The notes beneath the pieces were generated by a model. That model did no database searches and was not told the DNA's origin. It saw only the letters and a list, made by a program, of their open reading frames with translations. A program made the position numbers and the translations under genes. 64,000 nt of DNA from Hyposmocoma kahamanoa (Eukaryota > Arthropoda > Insecta > Lepidoptera > Cosmopterigidae): contig NW_020653766.1 of NCBI RefSeq assembly GCF_003589595.1, positions 1,978,313 through 2,042,312 of the forward strand, read 5' to 3'. Shown here one piece after another: positions 47,340-57,518 of this stretch; the stretch's first letter is position 1; the number at the start of each line of letters is the position of its first letter.

Positions 47340-50282
47340 TCATCTTAGCGTTGTCCCGGTTGCGTCCTCAGCAGGGTTGCTGCGGAGCCCGGGGTCCGCT
47401 TTCCTACTCTTTCTCCTCCACTTTGCACGGTCTTCGGCATCCTTAGTGGTGAGACCATTGGCACGCATATCACCCTTGGCGACGTCAAGCCAGCACTTCT
47501 TGGGTCTGCCCCTTCTACCGGGGCCCGGCGGAGGTGGCATAGCCAGACATTTGTTTCCCACGTAGCAAGCCGGTTTCCGTAAGATGTGGCCGTACCAACG
47601 TAGGCGGCTTTCTTGCAGTTTATCTGCAATGTCACGGACATGAAGGCTGCCGCGGATGCGGGAGTTTCTGACACGGTCTTTCCGTGAAACTCCACACATC
47701 CAGCGCAGCATCTTCATTTCCGTGACACGCAGCTCCTGCTTATGACGCTCAAGTACGGGCCACGTTTCACTGCCATATAAAAGGACAGGCCTAATGATGG
47801 ATTTATAGACCTGTCCTTTCAGCTTAACCGGCATCTTGGGGTCACAAATTACACCAGTCACCTCACGCCACTTTGCCCAAGCGGCTGCGATTCGGGCTCT
47901 GACGTCGCAGTCGATGTCTCCGGACGCGCTAAGTACAGATCCCAAGTATTTAAACTGGCCCGTAGGCTCGACCGCGTCTTCGCCTATGCGTACGGGTAGG
48001 GGATCTGTAGCGTTGCAGACCATGTACTCAGTCTTCGCCACATTTAGTCTCAAACCGCCGTTCTCAAGCGACTCCTTCCACACATTCACTCGTCGTACCA
48101 GTCTCCCTCTATCCGCATCCGCCAGCGCGATATCGTCAGCGTACATAAGCATCCACGGGGGTTGCTCATGCGTGTCTCGGATGGAGCTTGAGACCTCGTC
48201 TAATATCACGCTGAACAGATAGGGACTGAGAACTGAGCCCTGGTGAACTCCGACTGTGACAGGGAAGGGTTTAGTGTCACCAACAGCAGTCCTAACCATG
48301 GATTCGGAATCGCGGTACATGTCTCGGATGATGTCAATATAAGCTTCTGGTACCCCTTTGGATCTCAGTGCCCACCAGATCATTACACGGGGGATACAGT
48401 CGAAGGCCTTCTGCATGTCAAGAAACATGAAATGCAGAGGCGTATTCTTCAATCTGTATTTCTCCATGATGACCCTTAGGGCAAAAACAGGATCCATGGT
48501 CCCAAGACCAGGCCGAAACCCATATTGACCCTCCGAGACAGCACTCTCCTGTCGGATCCGAGAGTCTATTATACGCTCGAAGAGCTTCATGGTGTGGGAC
48601 ATGACCTTTATGCCCCGATAATCGCCACACTCCTGCACCGATCCCTTCCCTTTGAAGACTGGAGTGATAATACTCAGTCTCCATTGGTTAGGGATTTTAC
48701 CGGTGAGGAGCACGCGATTAAAGAGGCCGGTAAGGATGCCCACACCACGGGGACCCATTGCCTTCCAGGCCTCGATGGGAACCCCATCGGCTCCGACAGC
48801 TTTCCGATTCTTCATGCGACGAAGAGCTAAGTGGACTTCCTCAGGCGTTACCGGTCGCACTAGTCCCTGATTCGGAGGGAGGACCGGTGGCTGCACCTCT
48901 CTGTGCTGCTGATTCAGCAGCTCGTGGAAATATGAGCGCCATCTCTCCTTCACCGCGTCGACCTCGCATATAAGGTTGCCATGAGGGTCTTTAATGCAGC
49001 GACACTTGGAAATATCTTGTGCCGCTAAGACCCTCGAACGTGCCAGCTTAAAGATAAGCTTCTGCCCCTCAGACGATTCCAACTTGTCATACAACGGCTG
49101 CAAGTGGTCCCGTCTGGCTCTGGCTACAGCTTTCTTAGCGGCACGTTTGGCATCCCTATATGCGTCGCGGTCTTCAGAAGATTCGGACGCTTGCCACGTT
49201 TTGAAGAGGGCTTTCTTCACCCTCACCTCCCTCTGGACTGTGTCGTTCCACCACCAAGTTTCTTTGTCACATTTGCGACCACCCTTGGACAAGCCCAGCA
49301 CCGCTTTCGCCGCCTCAGATATGGCAGCCTGAATGTTGTCCCAGTGGTTCTGGACTAGATCACCTTCAGTGTCGGCGCATTTATCGCCGATCGCTGAGAT
49401 GAACTCCTGGGACGTGGTACTATCAAGCCGCCACCATCTGATTTGGCGTCGGCAGCGCTCAGCGGGCTTGTCGGCCGGCTTTACGCAGAGATCCATGACA
49501 AGAAGACGGTGTTGCGCAGTGAGACTCTCACCTGGTATGACCTTGCAGTTGGCCACTTTGCTGACATGGTGTCTCCTGGTGAGTAGGAAATCGATTTGGG
49601 TGGCGTGTCCGCCGCTCTTATAGGTGATTAAATGCTCGGGGTTCTTTTTAAAGAACGTGTTCACGATGGCGAGATCGGCCGCCGCACACGTTGTGAGGAT
49701 GTCTCCTCCCTCCGCGTTGCGACTGCCGTACCCGTAGCCACCGTGGATCCGCTCGAACCCTTCACACGCCTCACCCACATGACCGTTCAGGTCGCCACCC
49801 AAGACGACTGCCTGAGACAAAGGAATGGCACTCAGCACTTCCCCGAGTTGATCCCAGAACCTCGCCCTGTCCGTGTCGCTGCAACCGGCCTGAGGTGCGT
49901 AGGCGCCTATCAAGTGGGTCACGACCCCTTCGATAAGCACCCTCACTACCATAAGCCGGTCGCTAAAGCGTTTCACTTCCAGGACGTGATCGTGAAACTC
50001 CTCGGAGAGCACCACGGCCACCCCGTTCACGCCCCCAGGAGCACCGGTGTAGATCAGCTTGTAGCCATTCCCAATGAGCCGGGATCTGCTGCCTTTCCAC
50101 CGAGTCTCCTGCAGGAACGCCACGGCGACCCTCCGCCTGGAAAGCACGTCTGCTAGCTCCCTCGCGCGTCCAGTCAGCGTGCCAATGTTCCACGTGGCAA
50201 AGCGGAGCTTCCTGTGATGGGTAGGGGCTCGCCTCTTTAACCGTGCCCACCCTTGACACGGTAGCCCTAGTCCACTTGCCAC
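47340..50282 (-). CDS. RTE-type endonuclease / reverse transcriptase polyprotein
   Basis: About 980 residues. The N-terminal AP-like endonuclease (about 25-265) includes ATWNIGTL, FLQETRW (Glu59), GGDLNGHVG (Asp164, Asn166), QIDFLL (Asp231) and TAQHRLLVMD (His258), the DNA-nicking enzyme used for target priming. The reverse transcriptase (about 475-800) has MFLDMQKAFD (Asp622), GVHQGSVLSP and YADD (714-717). The C-terminal region has LLYGSETWPV, LRWYGHILR and a basic GRRGRPKKCW. No RNase H or gag was seen. The frame is open to 50336 but contains no ATG before the endonuclease; residue 1 here is a GTG at 50282. The first in-frame Met lies near residue 111, inside the endonuclease. Initiation must therefore be non-ATG, by frameshift, or by reinitiation after the small upstream frame. 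Confidence 0.95.
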   Translation of the reverse strand: MASGLGLPCQGWARLKRRAPTHHRKLRFATWNIGTLTGRARELADVLSRRRVAVAFLQETRWKGSRSRLIGNGYKLIYTGAPGGVNGVAVVLSEEFHDHVLEVKRFSDRLMVVRVLIEGVVTHLIGAYAPQAGCSDTDRARFWDQLGEVLSAIPLSQAVVLGGDLNGHVGEACEGFERIHGGYGYGSRNAEGGDILTTCAAADLAIVNTFFKKNPEHLITYKSGGHATQIDFLLTRRHHVSKVANCKVIPGESLTAQHRLLVMDLCVKPADKPAERCRRQIRWWRLDSTTSQEFISAIGDKCADTEGDLVQNHWDNIQAAISEAAKAVLGLSKGGRKCDKETWWWNDTVQREVRVKKALFKTWQASESSEDRDAYRDAKRAAKKAVARARRDHLQPLYDKLESSEGQKLIFKLARSRVLAAQDISKCRCIKDPHGNLICEVDAVKERWRSYFHELLNQQHREVQPPVLPPNQGLVRPVTPEEVHLALRRMKNRKAVGADGVPIEAWKAMGPRGVGILTGLFNRVLLTGKIPNQWRLSIITPVFKGKGSVQECGDYRGIKVMSHTMKLFERIIDSRIRQESAVSEGQYGFRPGLGTMDPVFALRVIMEKYRLKNTPLHFMFLDMQKAFDCIPRVMIWWALRSKGVPEAYIDIIRDMYRDSESMVRTAVGDTKPFPVTVGVHQGSVLSPYLFSVILDEVSSSIRDTHEQPPWMLMYADDIALADADRGRLVRRVNVWKESLENGGLRLNVAKTEYMVCNATDPLPVRIGEDAVEPTGQFKYLGSVLSASGDIDCDVRARIAAAWAKWREVTGVICDPKMPVKLKGQVYKSIIRPVLLYGSETWPVLERHKQELRVTEMKMLRWMCGVSRKDRVRNSRIRGSLHVRDIADKLQESRLRWYGHILRKPACYVGNKCLAMPPPPGPGRRGRPKKCWLDVAKGDMRANGLTTKDAEDRAKWRRKSRKADPGLRSNPAEDATGTTLR

Positions 50283-50473
50283 AGAAGTCGGGCGAGGCTC
50301 CTGCGCGCCGTTTTGCGGCGGCGCCCTATCCCTATGCTATATCCTTCTGTTGACTTCCATAAGTTGATGTGGCGGTGTTGGTTTTTACGGGAGCGACTGC
50401 CGTCTGACCTCCCAACCCCCGAAAGGGAAAACCCCTCGCTAGAGCCTCGTCCGTCTATCAGCAGGCGCACCAC
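50267..50473 (-). CDS. Small upstream open frame of the RTE element
   Basis: 68 codons from an ATG, overlapping the start of the long frame. The product is basic (SRSRKNQHRH, RRRKTARRSL) and ends LWQVD. RTE elements often have a short, poorly conserved first frame overlapping the main one. It may encode a small RNA-binding protein or merely permit coupled translation. No domain was recognised. Confidence 0.5.
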   Translation of the reverse strand: MVRLLIDGRGSSEGFSLSGVGRSDGSRSRKNQHRHINLWKSTEGYSIGIGRRRKTARRSLARLLWQVD

Positions 50474-50649
50474 TTGCAGGTGAGGTTAGCTTGGGCTCCA
50501 AGATGTAGGTGGAGCCCCCAAAACGCCCCCATTACTACTACTCATTCGTAGCTCAGATTCCCCGTTAAAAGCTTATTTACTTTTCCTTGGTTTTTTTAAT
50601 GTTTGACGGCCATCAATGTCGCTAATCAATGCATTCTTCTGTCCCCCAG

Positions 50650-50712
50650 AACGGCCTAGCCAATCCCTCGGGGGATCTTGATGAACTCCGCATCAGAATC
50701 CCTTTAAAGTAA
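50650..50712 (+). CDS. Candidate orphan terminal exon (20 codons plus stop)
   Basis: TTCTTCTGTCCCCCAG is a strong pyrimidine-rich acceptor. It is followed by an open frame NGLANPSGDLDELRIRIPLK and TAA; AATAAA follows at 50746-50751. The composition is coding-like in otherwise AT-rich DNA. No upstream exon was recognised, so it may be the last exon of an unplaced gene, an alternative exon, or a duplicated exon fragment. The protein was not recognised. Confidence 0.35.
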   Translation, partial: NGLANPSGDLDELRIRIPLK

Positions 50713-51017
50713 ACAAATGTATGTAAAGTTCAGTCAACTCGATACAATAAATAATTATTTTATGTAATATCACATTATATATTAATAACTATTTAAACAA
50801 TAATAACTATTTATTTTATCGGGTTGTGGCACTATCATAGACAAAATAAAACCACCACTAAGTTTAAAAATAACGTAAGTTTATTACATGTAATGAAATA
50901 AAAATAGAATAATATAAACTTTTATTCAGGCGTGGAGTATAATCGATACTGCGCCCGTACGGGCAATGACATCATAAATCATTATTTTGGTACATCGTGA
51001 ATGATTCAATCCATAAG

Positions 51018-51254
51018 TTTTAACCTCTGGCACTATCATTAATGAATTGGACCATTATAGTTTTAACCTCTGGCACTATCATTAATGAATCGGACCGTTA
51101 TAGTCTTAACCTCTGGCACTATCATTAATGAATCGGACCGTTATAGTTTTATCCTCTGGCACTATCATTAATTAATCGAGCCATTATAGTTTTGACCTCT
51201 GGCACTATCATTAATGAATCGGAACATTAGTTTTAAACCTCTGGTACTATACTT
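51018..51254 (+). repeat. Minisatellite, 43-bp unit, about 5.5 copies
   Basis: The unit starts TTTTAACCTCTGGCACTATC and continues ATTAATGAATCGGACCGTTA, TAG. Units at 51018, 51061, 51104, 51147, a 41-base unit at 51190 and a partial one at 51231. A partial unit (ATGATTCAATCCATAAG) precedes the array. Confidence 0.95.
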
Positions 51255-51847
51255 AGTATTTTACTTAACAGTGAGGATTTCGTTTTTGTAGACAATCTGA
51301 TCGATTTTTAAGTTTCCGTGCTCAAGTGTAATGTTTGGTGTTATGTCTACGTTACAGCTGTGATTAAAAACTTTCAAAATTATGGGCAAAGATTTTTAAA
51401 TTTTTTTTCAATGTGCACACACAATCTATGGCATAAATGAGGTATTTTTCCAACAAGGAGACGCGAGTTTCTCCTTATGCCGTATCTGACAATTTGGTCG
51501 ACATATCCTCCAAAGGCGTACTTACACGAGCGTCAAAATTAATATAATATGTAAAGTGATTCAAACCCAGACGATCTTATTCCTATAATCACTTAAACGC
51601 CAAGTGTACGTTGTAGTGGAAACGTCGAACTTGGATTGTGCTACCCTCCTGTATGACCATATGATGACCATGACCATAGGGTATCTAGAGAAATACTTTA
51701 AAAATTCTCAGTCGCGTTTTTTCAAAGTCACTTGGGCCTGGAACATATTTAAGTACATTTTAATGTACACATTGGGCGTTTAGTGCTTTTTCCACTGTAA
51801 TTTGCTGGGTACTAATTTATGTCTATTTATCTATATTTTATATATAG

Positions 51848-52040
51848 CTCTGCTATTACAATAGCGTTGTAACTCAAAATACGTGAAATTTAAGATTATA
51901 CTATTTCTGAACGTAAAATTTTAATTCTCTATACGCCAATAAAAGCGTCGCTAGAACAATGTAAGAAACAATTTGAAGGATATCTACTTAATTCAAAATG
52001 GAACAAACTTTTTGAGAGCTAGCTTTAGACAAAACAATCC
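51848..52040 (+). repeat. Dispersed repeat family F, second copy
   Basis: CTCTGCTATTACAATAGCGT, CTGAACGTAAAATTTTAATT and GTAAGAAACAATTTGAAG align in order with 12640-12860. Confidence 0.55.
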
Positions 52041-52137
52041 TTACTCAGAAATATGAAATTATTTTTTATTGTAGATAATTTGGCAAATAGAAAATTGTTT
52101 AGATATATAATTTTTTTATTTATATTATATACAATTA

Positions 52138-52345
52138 TTTTTGTGAAATTACTCCACTATTTTGTTAGAATTATTAATACAAAGAACGAACACTAAGAAA
52201 AAAACCTTCGATCGGGCTGGATTCGAACCAACGTCTTCCAGCAAACCGTGCCAAACGCTATTCCAACTACACCACCGAACAAACCAGCGAACCTTACGAA
52301 TGTTTCTGTGTGCTTGTTGCTGATATTTGGTTTTGTTTTTAAGCT
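52138..52345 (-). repeat. SINE family C, reverse copy
   Basis: GTGAAATTACTCCACTATTT (tail), CGGGCTGGATTCGAACCAAC (B-box complement) and GAACAAACCAGCGAACCTTA (head) are in the reverse order of the 22041 copy. Confidence 0.75.
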
Positions 52346-53077
52346 CCATGTGTGATCTATTTCTTCAGTTGTATCCTATACATAAATATGTGAATAATCT
52401 TTCACGGGAAGAGTAATTTGTTTTTCATGGATTCTGAAAAATTACACTTTTTGTGTTATTACACTATTGTATTAACAGTGCCTAAGAAGTGATATACAAA
52501 AAATAATTTGCCCCGAAAAGAGAAAATAAAGATCGCGTCTCTTGTGGCCTTAAAAACGCGCATTTAATAAAACATTTAATAACCTTTGCCTTTTACACGC
52601 ATAAACGACATAACTAAACAATATATACCACAGCAATTTTGTATATTCTAACCCGGAGTGCGTAAAGCTACAACGATGTTGTTGCATACAACTCGATCGA
52701 ACTTGTTAAGATTAAACTAATAATTTTTTTTTTAGTTCTCCTTATACCAAAATATATTATTATGGCTGAGTTATAATCTGAAGATACATAAAATGTCTAT
52801 ATAGGCAGGCAAGACAAACCGCAGTGCATTGTAGTGTTTGCAAAGTAATTAGTCAATCAGATACACAACCGAATTATTTTCAATCTATGCTAGTTGGCAA
52901 TGAGCATGCATATTGCATCAAAAACTTGTCATTTTCGTTGCAACACACTTGTAGTTTATTTACTATACAGGAAGAGGTCTGAGGCCCGTAATTAAAGAAG
53001 TTTGTTTACTGTAAAATAAATGTAAATAAAAATATTTGACAACGTTACATACTGATCCCAAAGTAGCTAAAGCACTT

Positions 53078-53205
53078 GTGCTATGGAAATCGGAAACCAG
53101 ACCCGAGACAATATAGAAAAATTAGTTTTCCACATTGACCCGGCCGGTCATCGAACCTGGAACCTCAAGAGATGGCGACTCCATGAAAATGCAAGCAGAG
53201 CATTG
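53078..53205 (-). repeat. SINE family D copy
   Basis: GACCCGGCCGGTCATCGAAC, CTGGAACCTCAAGAGATGGC and CAGACCCGAGACAATATAGA are shared with 15802 and 55970. Confidence 0.55.
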
Positions 53206-55969
53206 AGGTTTTCATCATAATAAAACCTAATGGTTCGCATTTAAAATTGGTTTTTCTACAGAAGCTCTTGTATATTGTTTGTCACTTTTGACGTCCATTG
53301 TTGGACTGAGAGACCATGAGTTGATTATCTCGGTCGTTGTGGACGACTTTACCAAATTGATGTAATAAAAAGAGCCATTGGACTTTGCCATGCCTTAAAA
53401 AAAACAAGAACATTTGCATAATAATATTTTTGAGTATTTATTTATATATTTTTTTTGTGTATACAAAGAGAGTCGTAGATCAATCGAATCTTATCAATAT
53501 TTTAACTATTACACCTATATTATAAGACTCATTGTCGCTTAACATCAGATAATATTATAGCCAAACGTTCGTCTATTTTACTTTTTTTAATCCATCAAAC
53601 CTCTTCCTATAATAAGTGACTTTGTCCTAGAAAACAGATGTCATCTTGGTTCAATAAATAGAAATATATTAAGTACAACAACGTGTAGTACTATGCGCCC
53701 GACTGTGATAATGACAAACTTTGTATGAAGTCATTCTACGACACACAACGATTTCTTTTACATGCATCTTTTATAATATATATAATTCGTGTTATATCTA
53801 TCATTAACCTAGACTTAACAATTAATACGATTGCAACACTTAAAGTTTCGCAACGTGTCATTTCGAGAGATCTGTTATGTAGTTTCTTTTTTATTTCAAT
53901 TTTGAAGTGTTATTTTTGTTATTTTCGTTACAATTCTTGATATGTCATGTAGTTTTTCTCGATGATTTTTTTTAAATTCTTATGTCATGGTGATAGATCG
54001 CACCCTTGGCATAATAAAGCGACATACTTTTATCACATGAAGGTCATAAAATAACACAAAACACATCAATTAAATTTAAGCATAATAAAGTTATCAACTT
54101 TAGTTAAATCTCCCGAAGAGTTATCATTTTGAAGATATGGACTTATTACACCAAAGGCGCGAGATTACAAGCAATTCCTAAATTTTATCTTAAAGTAATC
54201 TAAAACAATGAATGATATTGACTAATAGTTAAAAGTTTAACCATTATCATTCCAAATAATAAGGTTTTTAGATAAATGAAAACTGAAAGCTGAGATTCTG
54301 CTCCACTTGCAGGTCAGTCCATGCCCTATGATGCCTGATTTTTAACATTACTAGCATTTGTGAACCGATTTTGATGAATCTTTTTTTGTTGGAAAGAGGG
54401 TACCCCAGTATTGGTCCAATATAAATTTGAAGGAAATATTCCACCTCTAAAGGTGTCAAATTAGGGGATGAAATCGTTTTCGCGCACTTTCCGGTAACCA
54501 ATTTCAATAAAACTTGGCAAATTAATGTAACTCCACGAACTTTTGACGTCCGTTTTTTTTATAAAAGGTTATGATCTAACCGACAATTTGGTTCTGGTTA
54601 GATAAGCGTGAAAAAAAGTGTTAAACAAATTAAATTTTTTATTGAATTAATATCCAATTACTTTTTGTGTAATTACTACACTAGTTTGTTATAATTATTA
54701 ATACAAAGATGTGAAAATCTATGAAAGTATTTTGTTAAACTACTCTCATTAACCAGTGTGCCGTAAAATACATTTTGGCATGACGTTCTTATTGCACGAT
54801 ATTTAAAGAAACTTTTTATTGATCTTTTACATAATACTTACTTAAATACAGATAACCATAAATGTTTAAGAAGGTTCTCAGAACCAATCGGCTCGGGGGT
54901 CAGGTTCCTTAGGCCATCGACTGTACACAGACCTCTTGTGGATAGTCTTAAAATATTGAATCATCTGTGTTAATCATTAAGTTACCTAAAGCTCCTTAAA
55001 AATAACACTTCAAAATGTTAAGTTTTTTTTTAAATTTTGGCAGGATTAATTAGCATTAGATTAGTAAAGACATATTGCTATTTGAAATTAACATGAGCGC
55101 AGACTAAAAAGGCGTGGTTTCCTTATACATAATTCGGAGTTGATGTTTACTGGTGCAATTTTTAAAACCAATTAAATTATAATTGGACCTGGAACTACGC
55201 TCTTTTAAACATTAATAACAAAAGTATTTCTTCATCAAATTATTGGGTAAAAAAATAAATAAAAGACCTACGAAGTTTTCATGCAGGTATTGAAAACCAT
55301 TTGACACTTTATTGGCGAAGCGATGGTTGCTTACATATTATTCAGCATAATTAGCAATTATTCTAACAAATTTGCTTTTTTATTGCTTTGCCTTCCGCCA
55401 AATACTGGGTTATTTGTAAACACTAACAACCTCGCATTATTACATTACTAACATCATAAAAAACAACTTCTCTCCCAATGACTTTTAAAATTATGCAGTA
55501 GCAAATTAAATATTAGACAACACCAGATACATATATGTGATAGTGAATATCTCGTATGCGATTTGTAGTTAGCATTTTTATTGGTTAAATTATACCTCTT
55601 TCACATACTATATTAATTTATATTTCGATACTTCCTCTGTAAGTTGTTGTACGTCAAAACACCATCTTTTGCTTTTTAACTTAAATATTTTATGTATATT
55701 ATAGATTCCATATTTAAAAGTAAAGAAATCACTTAGCGTTGTATTTACTTTGAAACTTGGAACCTATGATACCCATAAAAAAAGGATATGTTATTAAAAT
55801 TAAAAAGCAAAAAAAAAAAATGGTATCTTGACTTAAAACAATTTACGTGGGAGGTATCGATTTGAGCAACGAATTTATACGTTTTTATTCAACAAAAATC
55901 AGTAAAAACGAACTATGTGAATAACGCGTATGCGGTGTGGTCACTCTAAGGCGACGATACGTTGCTCTA

Positions 55970-56115
55970 ATTCCAAAGTAAAGCACTTCTGTCATGGAAA
56001 GAACGACGGTACCACAAACACCTAGACCCGAGACAATATAGAAGTTATTTTTTCTACATTGCTCGGTCGGGGATTGAAACCGAGACCAAGTCACTCGACC
56101 ACGCGGAGAAATAGT
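55970..56115 (-). repeat. SINE family D copy
   Basis: AGCACTTCTGTCATGGAAAG, AGACCCGAGACAATATAGAA and CTCGGTCGGGGATTGAAACC parallel the copy at 53078. The tRNA-like B-box (reverse of GGTTTCAATCCCCGACCG) is intact. Confidence 0.55.
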
Positions 56116-56988
56116 GCAGGGGAGGACCCTTGCACGTTGGCTGTGTCTATACAATGTCAGATAGTACAACAAAAACTTAACACATGATAAACCCTCTATG
56201 ATGTGTTCAAAAATCGCAAATCACGACCAGCATAACGATAAACTGTTTTGTTAGAACAAATTTCTCATAATTCATAATAACATCAAATTCGATTTTATTA
56301 TTACATTCAAATTTCGAACATCTCTGAAAAACAAAACAATTTGATTCGATCTCAATTCTAATATCAGTCGAGAAGAAGTTTTATTCGAAATTAAATGTCA
56401 ATAGCAAACAATTTTGACAAATCTCTCTCTCACGTTACTTGATATCGAACGATATGATAGTTGAGGCCGACTCTAGTTTGTATATGAATTTAAAAAAAAA
56501 CTACGGTCGCGTGGCATGCGTGAGAAATAAGTGTTTTTGCATTATTTTACTAATAATTACTGCTAAAAGCTCTGTTCAGTGCCGGTCGTAACATACTGTT
56601 CCTGAGTACATCATAGATAGCTTATAATACGTATATAGATAAAGCAGTGTATGTAACTGTACTTAATTAGGCATTAAAACACTCGTGAGATGTTTTATGA
56701 TGTTCTTTAATCCACACTCGTATTTTAATGACTTTCTTTATGTAATAGTCACATAAACCTCTATTTTGGTTAATTTATTGTCTTGTAAATGGAATAAAAG
56801 TTGTTAATAGTGATGTTAGTCCTTTGAGGTTGTAAAAACAAATAACCCTGTATAAATTGTAAGTTAAAAAGATGTTACACAGATAGAAAAACGTTTACAT
56901 AGATGCCTAGATAAATGAGTCTGATGATGGTGAAATACATAGAAGATAAATACTTTCTTAAACTTTTACGGTGTGCAATAACTACAAC

Positions 56989-57518
56989 CAGAGATGGGCA
57001 GCGGGTAAAAACCCTATCAACCCGCCCGGGTTTTAACCCATTTCGAAAAGTGGCAACTCCGCACAATACCCACCTTGCAATTCTGTGGATTCTCACAGCT
57101 AAGGATGCATATTACGATTCGATGTTTATGAAGATCGATTTAAGTGCATACGATCTATCAAATTTTTTGTATCCATTCATTTCAATGCGAGTATCGTTTA
57201 GATCAGAAAACAATGAACCGGTCATTCTCGGATTAGTGTTCACTATCTAATTTCCGTGGCAATTTTTATTGTTTAAGTATTCGATTTTTTATCGTGCAAT
57301 ATTAGATTATTGTATCGTGAAATATGATTTAATAATTACACGATAATATACTTGAATAATTAAATAATAAAAATTGCCACGGAAATTAGATAGTGAACAG
57401 TAGTCCGAGAATGACCGAAACATTATCGTTCAATTTGAAGAAAACTCGATTAAGAATAAATATTTAATGGGTTTTAACCCGATTTGAATCCGGGTTAAAA
57501 CCCGGGCGCCCATCTCTG
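56989..57518. mobile_element. hAT-like non-autonomous element with nested inverted repeats
   Basis: Termini CAGAGATGGGC and GCCCATCTCTG are perfect 11-bp inverted repeats, flanked by ACTACAAC (56981-56988) and GCTACAAC (57519-57526), an 8-bp duplication with one mismatch. Subterminal CGGGTTTTAACCC-type repeats are present at both ends. Inside is a second inverted pair of about 55 bp around TCACTATCTAATTTCCGTGG. Eight-base duplications and CAG-type ends are characteristic of hAT. No transposase remains. Confidence 0.85.

Larger units (their letters stand above)
47324..50535 (-). mobile_element. Full-length RTE-clade non-LTR retrotransposon
   Basis: Flanked by a perfect 12-bp duplication TACTACTCATTC (47312-47323 and 50536-50547). 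Read on minus: a leader of about 60 bases, a 68-codon open frame, an overlapping long frame with endonuclease and reverse transcriptase, and a stop codon TGA that runs directly into a (GA)n tail. A near-absent 3' UTR with a simple-repeat tail and a length near 3.2 kb are hallmarks of RTE elements. No frame-breaking lesion was noted. Confidence 0.93.
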
